Below, one piece after another: positions 1-7,339 of a stretch of DNA of 52,150 bases; within the stretch, counting starts at the first letter, position 1; every line of letters begins with the position of its first letter. The notes beneath the pieces are model-generated. The model did not search any database, was not told the DNA's origin, and was given only the letters and a program-made list of their open reading frames with translations. The stretch lies in NCBI GenBank assembly GCA_050290225.1, contig JBNKHG010000066.1, forward strand, positions 1 to 52,150, given 5' to 3'. The position numbers and the translations under genes were made by a program. This stretch comes from JBNKHG01 sp050290225 (lineage in GTDB: Bacteria > Pseudomonadota > Gammaproteobacteria > Pseudomonadales > Cellvibrionaceae).

Positions 1-29
1 CCCCTTGCCGGGCGCCGCCATCGGGTGAT

Positions 30-410
30 CTAATTCAGCAAGGTCTCTTCGGTGTCTTCTTCCATAGTGCCCGGATCGACCGTTTTATGGCGGTTAGCAC
101 GTTTGCGTCCGCAGATATCCTTCAGTTTGCGCTCTGCGGCATTGAATGCCTCGCGAACAGCAATATGGATAGAGTCATCATCCTGGCTGATGGTGGTAAC
201 CGGGGCACCTTTTAGCGAGAGTTCTATCGAGGCGCGGAATTGCTTGCCTTTGTGTTTGTGGTTGTGGGGGGTGGCGAGCACGACACGACTGCGAGTAATT
301 TGATCAGAATAACGGGACAGCTTTTCAAACTTCTTGTCGATAATGCTGTTGAGTGCGACGGAGGCGTCTAGATCGCGATAAACGACATCAACGGCGGGCT
401 TCATAGGCAT
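30..410 (-). CDS. HPF/RaiA-family ribosome hibernation factor
   Basis: 126-residue protein of the ribosome-associated inhibitor family, which binds the 30S decoding region in slow growth and either dimerises or silences 70S ribosomes. The beta-alpha-beta-beta-beta-alpha pattern is readable: an N-terminal strand (VDVVYRDLD), a helix with IDKKFEKLSRY, a basic middle, and a second helix with IAVREAFNAAERKLKD near residue 90. The last 15 residues form an acidic tail (EEDTEE), so it is longer than E. coli HPF and closer to RaiA in size; it lacks the long-HPF C-terminal domain. An AAGGAGT Shine-Dalgarno sits just before the ATG at 410. It lies downstream of a universal stress protein and an anaerobically controlled MBL gene on the same strand, which fits a dormancy role. 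Family assignment is firm; HPF versus RaiA subtype is not decided. Confidence 0.88.
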   Translation of the reverse strand: MPMKPAVDVVYRDLDASVALNSIIDKKFEKLSRYSDQITRSRVVLATPHNHKHKGKQFRASIELSLKGAPVTTISQDDDSIHIAVREAFNAAERKLKDICGRKRANRHKTVDPGTMEEDTEETLLN

Positions 411-756
411 GACTCCTTATAGCAGATTGGGGCAATGGCATAGAACAATACGCAGAATCCCCCAGAAAAAGAGAGTGGGCAGGTCACGTTACCGCTGATA
501 GTCGTCAAGCTACAAGCTACCCACGTTTTTATGATTGGCTCGGAGGGGAAAAAGTTCAAGCGATTTTTGGCGAAATTACGCCGTAATTTGTTATAGATTT
601 GTATTTACACAATAAGTAGAGAAAAAGCTGGAGCTGGCTGGACAGGGGTGCTAGAGTTGATCGGATCAGGTGCCTGGCCCTGCTATCGTGGTGCTGGAAA
701 TTCGAACAGAATTGAACCACCTAAAGCTTTCCAACTATGGTTTTCCAATCCCCCCG
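411..756. other. Intergenic region with perfect palindrome
   Basis: About 345 bases without a gene, between the HPF-like gene and the UspA-like gene. It must hold the promoter of the HPF-like gene if that gene is not read through from upstream. The clearest structure is a perfect palindrome at 573-589 (AAATTACG, one central C, CGTAATTT), in AT-rich DNA, of operator type. A shorter palindrome TGATCGGATCA lies at 658-668; it resembles an FNR half-site pair but has the wrong spacing. I see no open frame worth calling. Confidence 0.4.
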
Positions 757-1188
757 TTATCGTATTCGCACCGTCAATACATCGCAGCCGGCGCCGTGAA
801 TAACACTGTTTGCGGTTGACCCCAGTAATAATTCCAACCCCTTTTTGCCGTGGCTGCCGATGACAATCAAGTCCGCCTCCAGGGCTTCAGCGGTTTTGTG
901 AATCACGTCAGCCGCAGGACCGAATTCGATGTGAAGGTTTTTATGGGGGATTTCGAATTCACGGGCAATAGCTTCCAGTGCAGGGTAGGCCAACTGGCGT
1001 ATCTGCACTTCTGTGACCATATGGTTCTTTCCGGTCAGTTCTCCATAGCCGGTGATCGGGTGTTCACAGGCATGGATCAGGTGCAATCTGTCCAGATCGC
1101 CCCCCACGAGCCGGATGGCTCGTTGGATAACCCTCGGTGATTCTTCGGAGAGATCGATGGCGGCGACCACTTGACTGTATTCGGGCAT
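757..1188 (-). CDS. UspA-like universal stress protein
   Basis: 143-residue single-domain universal stress protein. The N-terminus (VVAAIDLSEES) carries the strand-1 aspartate of the nucleotide site. The C-terminal signature GSHGKKGLELLLGSTANSV followed by HGAGCDVLTVR is the gammaproteobacterial UspA version of the ATP-type loop, with eight rather than nine residues between the second and third glycines. Proteins of this family are induced by starvation, respiratory block and oxidative stress; the biochemical role is usually unclear. It lies 96 bp downstream of the MBL gene on the same strand, so it may be read from the FNR/ANR-type promoter there. The exact function beyond the family is unknown. 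Confidence 0.9.
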   Translation of the reverse strand: MPEYSQVVAAIDLSEESPRVIQRAIRLVGGDLDRLHLIHACEHPITGYGELTGKNHMVTEVQIRQLAYPALEAIAREFEIPHKNLHIEFGPAADVIHKTAEALEADLIVIGSHGKKGLELLLGSTANSVIHGAGCDVLTVRIR

Positions 1189-1284
1189 AGCTTGCGGACC
1201 TCAATAAATGCTGCCATTACTTTATTGATAGCTCAAAATACCTGTTTTTGCCGCTGTCAGACAGAGCGTTTTGCGCCGCCAGGC

Positions 1285-2100
1285 TCATCCGCTGACGGGG
1301 CAACCGCTGTTGTCCAATAGATCCACACCGCAAGGCAGATCGCTAATCCAGTCGAGAAAACGATCCACCATATCGCGACCCACAAAGGGGCTGCCGTGCT
1401 GGGGGACCAACATTTCCACGTCGAGCTGACGCGCACGCTTTGCCCACAGGCGACACGCCTTGCTGGAAGCCATATAGCGTTGGTGGAATCCCTGCATATG
1501 GGAAATATGGCTGTCAAAGTCAGTAACGGGTTTGTCAGCGTCTTCATCCACGAGCGAGGCGCCCATGTCGCCGCTAAACAGGATTTTGCTGACCGGATCA
1601 TAGAAGTGGAAGTTGCCCACCGAGTGGAGGAAGTGTGCCGGTACCGCCTGGATTTGGGAACGCCCAAACTTGATATTCATGCCTTTATCGGGGATTCCGA
1701 TGATACGCTCATCCATATTGTTGCCGAAGCGGTTGGTGACAAAGCTGGAGGCCAGGTGTGGCAGGAAGCGCGACCAAAGCTGCGAAGTGACCACCTGGGC
1801 CTTGCTGTGCATCAGCCAGCGTGGCAGTGAAGCGATGATATCCGGGTCTTGGTGTGAGGCAAAGATATAGTCCAGGTCGTTGATATTGACCCGCTTGCTC
1901 AGCTCAATACTGAGAGGGGTATAGGTCAAATCGCCACCCGGGTCGATCAGGGCAGCGTGATTGTGGTCGACGATCAAAAACTGATTGGCCTGGATGCCGT
2001 GTCCTTCCACCAGGTGAGTGAACGCGAAGCACTGGTGCCCATCGTGATCATAGAGAACCTTAACGGCGTTGCCGGTGCGGCTTGAGCTGGAGGTAACCAT
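1285..2100 (-). CDS. MBL-fold diiron (ODP-type) protein
   Basis: 271-residue metallo-beta-lactamase-fold protein of the oxygen-binding di-iron (ODP) type, related to the beta-lactamase half of flavodiiron proteins but with no flavodoxin domain. Metal-ligand motifs appear in order: SHQDPDI (about residue 81) in place of the classical HxHxDH, a histidine in PAHFLHS (about 155), the aspartate of LFSGDMGAS (about 174) and PQHGSPF (about 233). The GGD-type strand near DPGGDLTY follows the fold. Family members bind O2 or act in redox sensing. The ATG at 2100 has AAGGA eight bases upstream. A perfect FNR/ANR site lies about 100 bp upstream, supporting low-oxygen induction. It probably shares transcription with the UspA-like gene. 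Substrate and reaction are not known. Confidence 0.82.
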   Translation of the reverse strand: MVTSSSSRTGNAVKVLYDHDGHQCFAFTHLVEGHGIQANQFLIVDHNHAALIDPGGDLTYTPLSIELSKRVNINDLDYIFASHQDPDIIASLPRWLMHSKAQVVTSQLWSRFLPHLASSFVTNRFGNNMDERIIGIPDKGMNIKFGRSQIQAVPAHFLHSVGNFHFYDPVSKILFSGDMGASLVDEDADKPVTDFDSHISHMQGFHQRYMASSKACRLWAKRARQLDVEMLVPQHGSPFVGRDMVDRFLDWISDLPCGVDLLDNSGCPVSG

Positions 2101-2194
2101 AGGCTTGTCCTTATTCTATAAATGCATCCCGCGCAAAGCGGCATGGGCTCGGGCTCCAAAGCCGGCATCTTATCGGTGTAGCACTTTAGAGGTA

Positions 2195-2208
2195 TTGATA
2201 GATATCAA
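2195..2208 (-). promoter_or_regulatory. FNR/ANR binding site
   Basis: TTGATAGATATCAA is a perfect match to the FNR/ANR consensus TTGAT-N4-ATCAA. It is centred about 101 bp before the ATG of the MBL gene; at the usual -41.5 position it would place a transcription start near 2160, with a TAAGAT-like -10 element around 2168-2173 on the minus strand. The site also lies about 100 bp before the divergent epimerase gene, so it could act on both. Binding is inferred from sequence only. Confidence 0.75.
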
Positions 2209-2304
2209 ATAGGTGCTAAACGGCTGACATTGCAAACGGCGGTCGGGAGGGCCCGCGACGACCATTGGCTACACTGTTAAAGGGTGGTAACTAGAGATGG
2301 CCTT

Positions 2305-3237
2305 ATGTGGTTGGCGCAAAAACAGCAAAGGATTCTAATGACAGGGGGAACGGGATTCATCGGCGGCAGGCTCTGCGAGCACCTGGCGCCGGAGGGGCAC
2401 CGGATTTCGGTACTGACACGAAATGCAAAGGCGGCACGCAAGCGATTGCCTGATTCGGTCAAGTTGATCGAGTCCCTGTCACAACTCAACGACAATGACA
2501 CCCACTTTGATGTACTGGTCAATTTGGCGGGTGAGCCCCTGGCGGCTGGACGCTGGAACCCGGCGCGCAAACAGAGGTTCAGACAAAGCCGAGTGTCGTT
2601 GACCAGAGACATGTTGACCTTCTTTCGAACCGTGGCACGACCCCCCGAAGTTTTGATTAATGGTTCGGCGATCGGTTATTACGGTCCGCACGATGACGAA
2701 CTCCTCGACGAAACGGGGCACGGTGTTCCCTGTTTTTCCCATGCGCTGTGTCGGGATTGGGAAACTGCAGCTGATGGTTTTGCTGAGCTGGGTACGCGTG
2801 TGTGCAAAATCCGGATAGGCATAGTGCTGGGGCCCAATGGCGGGGCTCTGAAACAGATGTTGACGCCCTTTAGGCTGGGATTGGGCGGCCCGATGGGTAG
2901 CGGTCGACAATGGATGTCCTGGATTCATCGGGAGGACCTGTTGCGACTTCTTTGCCATTGCATTAATCACACTCCCTTGCTGGGCGTTCTCAATGGCACC
3001 GCGCCCAACCCGGTGCGTAATGCAGAGTTTGCCCGTTGCCTGGCCGCGCTTTTGGGGCGGTCGGCGAGATTGCGAATGCCAGCCGCTGTACTGTCGTGGT
3101 TGATGGGTGATATGGCAGAGGAACTGTTACTTAGCGGACAGCAAGTGGTGCCGGCCCGTGCCTTGGAGTCCGGTTTCAGCTTTCGCTTTCCGGAATTGTC
3201 CGCAGCGCTCAAGGATGTTCTCGATCACTGGAACTAG
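2305..3237 (+). CDS. TIGR01777-family epimerase (SDR39U1/YfcH-like)
   Basis: About 310-residue extended short-chain-dehydrogenase/epimerase of the TIGR01777 family. The nucleotide-binding GGTGFIGGRL motif is at the very N-terminus, GSAIGYYG supplies the active-site tyrosine region, and the C-terminal third matches DUF1731 (LNGTAPNPVRN, then LSGQQVVPARALESGF). The reaction is unknown; the family binds NADP. An upstream in-frame GTG at 2284 exists, but family members begin a few residues before GGTGFIG, so the ATG at 2305 is preferred. The TAG stop directly abuts a palindromic repeat (family A), and the next gene is convergent. It is divergent from the MBL gene across the FNR/ANR box. Confidence 0.88.
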   Translation: MWLAQKQQRILMTGGTGFIGGRLCEHLAPEGHRISVLTRNAKAARKRLPDSVKLIESLSQLNDNDTHFDVLVNLAGEPLAAGRWNPARKQRFRQSRVSLTRDMLTFFRTVARPPEVLINGSAIGYYGPHDDELLDETGHGVPCFSHALCRDWETAADGFAELGTRVCKIRIGIVLGPNGGALKQMLTPFRLGLGGPMGSGRQWMSWIHREDLLRLLCHCINHTPLLGVLNGTAPNPVRNAEFARCLAALLGRSARLRMPAAVLSWLMGDMAEELLLSGQQVVPARALESGFSFRFPELSAALKDVLDHWN

Positions 3238-3355
3238 TACTCCTTCAAGGTGATATTGACGCCTGTCTATAGACGTGAGGTAAGTAGGCTTCGATCCGGC
3301 CTGACATCGTCGTAGATTCGCAGAGTTAATGCGTCATTTTCACCTTGAAGGAGTA
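3238..3355. repeat. Family A palindromic repeat, short form (copy A1)
   Basis: 118-bp element with terminal inverted repeats of 25 bp that differ at only two positions (3238-3262 and 3331-3355). It starts TACTCC and ends GGAGTA, so TA dinucleotides bound it as in IS630/mariner-derived miniature elements. It starts on the base after the TAG stop of the epimerase gene and fills most of the gap to the convergent thpR gene. Read on the minus strand it matches copies A2 (10051-10265) and A3 (43126-43376) on both flanks, but lacks the long central hairpin those copies carry at a GGCC. Homology of the three copies is seen directly; the mobile origin is inference. Confidence 0.85.
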
Positions 3356-3398
3356 CCAGGACTGTGAGCCGTAAAAATCGGCTATCCCGAAACGATTT

Positions 3399-4022
3399 TT
3401 ATCGGTTAAGTCTGTGTTCGGACAGTACCTGGTAGCGGCTGCCTTCCTGAGTAAATTGGCTTTGGATCAATTGCAGTCGTGTCACGCTAACCGATCTGCC
3501 CAGGTAGGTTGCAATAATGGGATCGTAAGGATCAGGTGGGAATAACAGCCGTGGCAGCGACCTTCGCCCCTTGGCGCGACCCAGGGTGATATGGGGGCGA
3601 AAGGGCTTGTTTTCCCGGCGCAGTTCGAGCGTTTGACAAAGTGTTTGCATGTGTTCGAACAGCTGCGACAACGGTTCACTGGGTGTAAATCGCAACGCGA
3701 TAATGGGACCCCGGGCATTGGGGAAAGCGCCAACCCCATTCACCAGAAGGTCAAAACAACGAATTGAGCCAAGAGATTGCGACAGATATGTCGAAAGCAT
3801 CCTGGCTTGCTGCCCGGTTATCTGGTCGAGAAAGGCAAGGGTCATGTGGCGGCTTTCCCGGGATGTCCATCGCACGCCTTGGCCATCATGGTGGGGCACG
3901 ATTTCGTCCAGGCGCCGTTTGAGCTGTGCGACCAAAAGTTCACACTGATCGTTAAAGGCGTCATCGAGGGGAATGCCGATAAAAGCCCTGATCGAGGTTG
4001 CTTGGGCGTTGTTTCTAAGCAT
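3399..4022 (-). CDS. thpR: RNA 2',3'-cyclic phosphodiesterase (2'-5' RNA ligase family)
   Basis: 207-residue 2H phosphoesterase. The two catalytic HxTL motifs are present as HMTLAFL near residue 59 and HITLGRAK near residue 145, the spacing expected of ThpR/LigT. The N-terminus reads RAFIGIPLDD, also typical. The enzyme hydrolyses RNA 2',3'-cyclic phosphates and can join 2'-5' linkages in vitro; its cell role is unclear. The family is usually about 180 residues, so this one has a slightly longer C-terminus. It ends against repeat A1, convergent with the epimerase gene. Confidence 0.9.
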   Translation of the reverse strand: MLRNNAQATSIRAFIGIPLDDAFNDQCELLVAQLKRRLDEIVPHHDGQGVRWTSRESRHMTLAFLDQITGQQARMLSTYLSQSLGSIRCFDLLVNGVGAFPNARGPIIALRFTPSEPLSQLFEHMQTLCQTLELRRENKPFRPHITLGRAKGRRSLPRLLFPPDPYDPIIATYLGRSVSVTRLQLIQSQFTQEGSRYQVLSEHRLNR

Positions 4023-4140
4023 GGAGTCTAGGCATAATGGCTGTGAATTGTCGGTGATTCCAGGTCCCGGTCAAGTACAGGCCGCTACGGAAGTGTAATC
4101 CCGAATGATGATCTTATCCAAGAAAGTGGTGAGGAAACCA

Positions 4141-5367
4141 ATGATGGCCAAAGGAGGAGTGCGCTGGTTTTTCTGGGGGGCGGTTGTACTCTTGTTGCTG
4201 GGGTATGTGTTTTACCAGAGTTTGCCCAAACCGCTGGTAGTGAGAACGGAGCCGGTGGTTCACGCGCCCATTGAGCGTACGGTGGCCAATACCCGTGTAG
4301 GTAGTGTGAAAGCCTGTGAGCGTTCACGTCTTTCCCCGGCCATCGGCGGCCAGATTGCCAAATTGTATGTTGAGGAGGGACAGGAAGTCACCGCCGGCGA
4401 GGTATTACTGGAACTCTGGAACGAAGACCGCAAGGCGCTGCTGCAGCAGGCCAAGGCGATGCTGGTTTTTGCCGAACGGGAGCGGGAGCGGGTGTGTATA
4501 ACAGCGCGGTCCGACAAACGCGAAGCCAGGCGTCTGGACAGTTTGCTGGCGCGCAAGCTCGCCTCTGAGGAACAGGCGGATTTGGCTCAGAGCCGGGCTG
4601 CCGCCAGCGAGGTGGCCTGTTCCAGTGCCGCCGCGAAACTGGATGAAGCCAAGGCGACCGTGGCAGTTGCCGAGGCCGCATTGGCGCAAACGGTCCTGAA
4701 AGCGCCGTTTGCCGGAATTGTTGCCGAGGTCGCGGGTGAGGTGGGGGAATTCAGCACGCCCTCACCACCGGGTGTGGCTACGCCTCCGGCGATCGATCTG
4801 CTCACCAACGATTGCCATTATGTCAGTGCCCCTATTGATGAAGTGGATGCCGCTGAAGTGCGCTTGGGTATGCCGGTACGGATAACCATGGATGCCTATA
4901 AAGGGCAGGTTTTCCAGGGCAGGGTGCAGCGGGTGGCGGCCTATGTCCAGGACTTTGAAAAACAAGCGCGTACAGTGGATGTGGAGGCTGCCTTTGATCG
5001 TGACACCTTGATTGTCCAGGCCAGTGTCGCCTCACCGATCGGCACCCCTGTTACGAATTCGGTCTACGCGGATAAATTGCCGCCTCCCCAAAACCTGATT
5101 GCCGGTTACAGCGCCGATATCGAAGTGATATTGGCAACCAAGGAGCGAGTGTTGCGTATTCCCACTGAAGCCCTGCTCGATGGCAATCGGGTTTGGTTGC
5201 TGCGTGATGGCCTCGTTGAAGAAGCCAACTTGGAGATCGGTATCGGCAACTGGCGCTACACCGAGGTCCTGTCGGGTTTGCAGGAAGGCGATCAGGTTAT
5301 CGTGGCCCCCGGACGCGAGGATATTGTTGCGGGTGTGGAAGCCGTGGCGGACAAGTCGTCGCCGTAG
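4141..5367 (+). CDS. MacA-like periplasmic adaptor (HlyD family)
   Basis: About 408-residue membrane fusion protein, first gene of a four-gene exporter. One N-terminal membrane segment (FFWGAVVLLLLGYVFY) is followed by a lipoyl half-motif (LSPAIGGQIAKLYVEEGQEV), an alpha-hairpin rich in A/E/R (about residues 95-190), the second lipoyl half (LKAPFAGIVAEVAGEVGE), then beta-barrel and membrane-proximal parts. Such adaptors bridge an inner-membrane MacB-type transporter and an outer-membrane channel. An earlier ATG at 4105 exists, but GAGG at 4131-4134 is well placed for the ATG at 4141, so that start is used. The following three genes are tightly linked. No TolC-like gene is present here, so the outer-membrane partner must be elsewhere. 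Substrate unknown. Confidence 0.85.
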   Translation: MMAKGGVRWFFWGAVVLLLLGYVFYQSLPKPLVVRTEPVVHAPIERTVANTRVGSVKACERSRLSPAIGGQIAKLYVEEGQEVTAGEVLLELWNEDRKALLQQAKAMLVFAERERERVCITARSDKREARRLDSLLARKLASEEQADLAQSRAAASEVACSSAAAKLDEAKATVAVAEAALAQTVLKAPFAGIVAEVAGEVGEFSTPSPPGVATPPAIDLLTNDCHYVSAPIDEVDAAEVRLGMPVRITMDAYKGQVFQGRVQRVAAYVQDFEKQARTVDVEAAFDRDTLIVQASVASPIGTPVTNSVYADKLPPPQNLIAGYSADIEVILATKERVLRIPTEALLDGNRVWLLRDGLVEEANLEIGIGNWRYTEVLSGLQEGDQVIVAPGREDIVAGVEAVADKSSP

Positions 5368-5417
5368 CATTTGACTCATCAGAGTTTCGGTTGGACGAAC
5401 TTGGGTGTGTATATAAC

Positions 5418-6143
5418 GTGAAATTGAAATTGCGTGACGTCAATAAAACCTATCTGGTGGGCGATGCCCCATTGCGCGCGTTGCGCGATGTCAGTCTTGA
5501 TATTGAAGCGGGGGAGTATCTTTCAGTAATGGGGCCCTCAGGCTCTGGCAAGTCGACACTGTTAAATATGCTGGGCCTGCTGGATCGTCCCGATTCAGGC
5601 GAATACTGGCTGGCGGATCGGGCGACTGCCAAATTGGCCGAGGAGGAACGGGCGTTGTTGCGACGCCGGCATATCGGTTTCATATTTCAATCCTTCCATT
5701 TGATCCCCCGTTTGACCGCCGCTGAGAATGTGGAGCTGCCCCTGATGTTGGCGGGCGAAAATCCACGCTCCCGAAAAAAGGCCGTGGAGGCGCTGTTGGA
5801 AAAGGTGGGGCTGGCCGATCGCCGACATCACCTGCCTCGCCAGTTATCCGGCGGTCAGTTACAGCGGGTGGCCATCGCCAGGGCGATGATCACTACACCC
5901 GATGTCCTGCTGGCGGATGAGCCTACGGGCAACCTCGACCAGAAGTCGGGGCTGGAAGTGGTGTCGGTGCTGGAATCGCTCAATGACCAGGGGATAACCC
6001 TGATCGTTGTGACCCATGACAGTAATCTCGGCGATCGCGCACGCCGGCAATTGAAAATGGTTGACGGTGACGTCGTCATCGATCGCCGCGTGGAAATTGG
6101 GATCGAGTCCGTTAATTCCAGGTCGAGCGATGCGCCTGTTTGA
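5418..6143 (+). CDS. MacB/LolD-type ABC transporter ATPase
   Basis: About 241-residue ATPase of the MacB/LolD group (LolCDE, MacB, FtsE). Walker A GPSGSGKST near residue 39, signature LSGGQLQRVAIARAM near 145, Walker B VLLADEPTGNLD near 168, and the H-loop VVTHD near 203 are all intact. A longer reading frame begins at a TTG at 5391, but the GTG at 5418 gives the family N-terminus (MKLKLRDVNKTY) and is preferred. Its 3' end overlaps the first permease gene by 14 bp, which indicates coupled translation. It should energise the two permeases that follow. The C-terminal 15 residues after IDRRVEIG are poorly conserved in type. Confidence 0.88.
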   Translation: MKLKLRDVNKTYLVGDAPLRALRDVSLDIEAGEYLSVMGPSGSGKSTLLNMLGLLDRPDSGEYWLADRATAKLAEEERALLRRRHIGFIFQSFHLIPRLTAAENVELPLMLAGENPRSRKKAVEALLEKVGLADRRHHLPRQLSGGQLQRVAIARAMITTPDVLLADEPTGNLDQKSGLEVVSVLESLNDQGITLIVVTHDSNLGDRARRQLKMVDGDVVIDRRVEIGIESVNSRSSDAPV

Positions 6144-7338
6144 TCAGTTGCAGTTTAACCGCCAGGTGTTCTGGCGACACCGGTTGCGCAGCGGACTGAT
6201 CCTGCTCGCGGTAGCCATCGGTGTGGCGGCGGTGGTGTTGCTAACCGGTTTGGGTGAAGGGGCTCGCCGTTACGTGGATCGCGAATTTTCCGCCCTCGGT
6301 AACAAGTTGCTGATTGTTCTGCCCGGCAGAAAGGAAACCACCGGCGGGGCTCCCCCCATGTTTGGCACCACGCCCCGGGATCTCACCCTCGAGGACGCCC
6401 ACGCCATGCGCCGAATACCCGCTGTCAAAGCCGTGGCGCCGGTCATAGCCGGCACCGCGCTGGCGGCCCACGATAACCGCAGCCGTGAAGTCATTGTGAT
6501 GGGGTCTACCCAGGACCTGTTTGTTGTGCGCCAACTGAAGCTGGCACGTGGAAAGGGCCTGCCCCGTGAAACCGATCAACAGGCTATACCCGTTGTGGTG
6601 CTGGGGGCCAAACTCAAGACTGAACTGTTTGGCGGCAAGCGAGCCGTGGGCCAGTGGATGCGCCTCGGGGATCGGCGTTTCCGGGTGATTGGGGTACTGA
6701 CGGAGCGGGGAGAATCGCTGGGGCTGGATCTGCGGGATATGGCGATTATCCCGGTGCGTTCGGCAGAGCAGCTGTTTAATGCACCCGGTCTTTTCCGGGT
6801 GTTGTTGGAGTTGGAAGAGTATGCAGGACTGGAGTACACCAAGGCGCGGATCCTGCAGCTGGTGCGTGATCGACACGATGGCGAAGATGATGTCACCCTG
6901 ATTTCCCAAGACTCGGTAATGGACGCCTTTGGCCAGATTATTACCGTACTGACCCTGGTAGTCGGGGCCATTGCCAGTATCAGCCTGCTAGTGGCGGGAA
7001 TCCTGATTATGAATGTGAGCCTGATTTCCGTCACTCAACGACGTCAGGAAATCGGTTTGTTGAAGGCCATCGGCGCCAGCGCCGCTGATGTTCGGGCCCT
7101 GTTCCTGGGCGAGGCCTTGATGTTGGTGGTTTTGGGCTCGTTGTTGGGACTGGGGGTGGCCCAGGCGTTGTTGGCCATCGCACGCGCCCTCTATCCCAGC
7201 ATACCCCTGGCCGCGCCCTGGTGGGCGATGTTGGCGGCTGTCGGGGTGGCGTCGGCCAGTGGATTGCTGTTTTCCTGGATGCCAGCCAAGCGCGCTGCCG
7301 CTCTGGATCCGGTGCTGGCACTGCGCGGGGAAGAATAG
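6130..7338 (+). CDS. MacB-like ABC permease, first copy
   Basis: About 402-residue FtsX/MacB-type permease. A first membrane helix (LRSGLILLAVAIGVAAVVLL) is followed by a large periplasmic MacB core (about 40-270), then three C-terminal helices with the FtsX pattern (TQRRQEIGLLKAIGASAADVRALFLGEA as the cytoplasmic coupling loop). An upstream in-frame ATG at 6061 lies inside the ATPase gene; the ATG at 6130, with AGG upstream, gives the family N-terminus and is used. It ends one base before the start of the second permease. Together with that protein it likely forms a heterodimeric mechanotransmitting transporter. Substrate unknown. Confidence 0.88.
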   Translation: MRLFDQLQFNRQVFWRHRLRSGLILLAVAIGVAAVVLLTGLGEGARRYVDREFSALGNKLLIVLPGRKETTGGAPPMFGTTPRDLTLEDAHAMRRIPAVKAVAPVIAGTALAAHDNRSREVIVMGSTQDLFVVRQLKLARGKGLPRETDQQAIPVVVLGAKLKTELFGGKRAVGQWMRLGDRRFRVIGVLTERGESLGLDLRDMAIIPVRSAEQLFNAPGLFRVLLELEEYAGLEYTKARILQLVRDRHDGEDDVTLISQDSVMDAFGQIITVLTLVVGAIASISLLVAGILIMNVSLISVTQRRQEIGLLKAIGASAADVRALFLGEALMLVVLGSLLGLGVAQALLAIARALYPSIPLAAPWWAMLAAVGVASASGLLFSWMPAKRAAALDPVLALRGEE

Positions 7339-7339
7339 C

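Noticed and set aside
657..670. TTGATCGGATCAG as a second FNR/ANR box
   Set aside because: The half-sites are three rather than four bases apart, and the nearest gene start is about 250 bp away.
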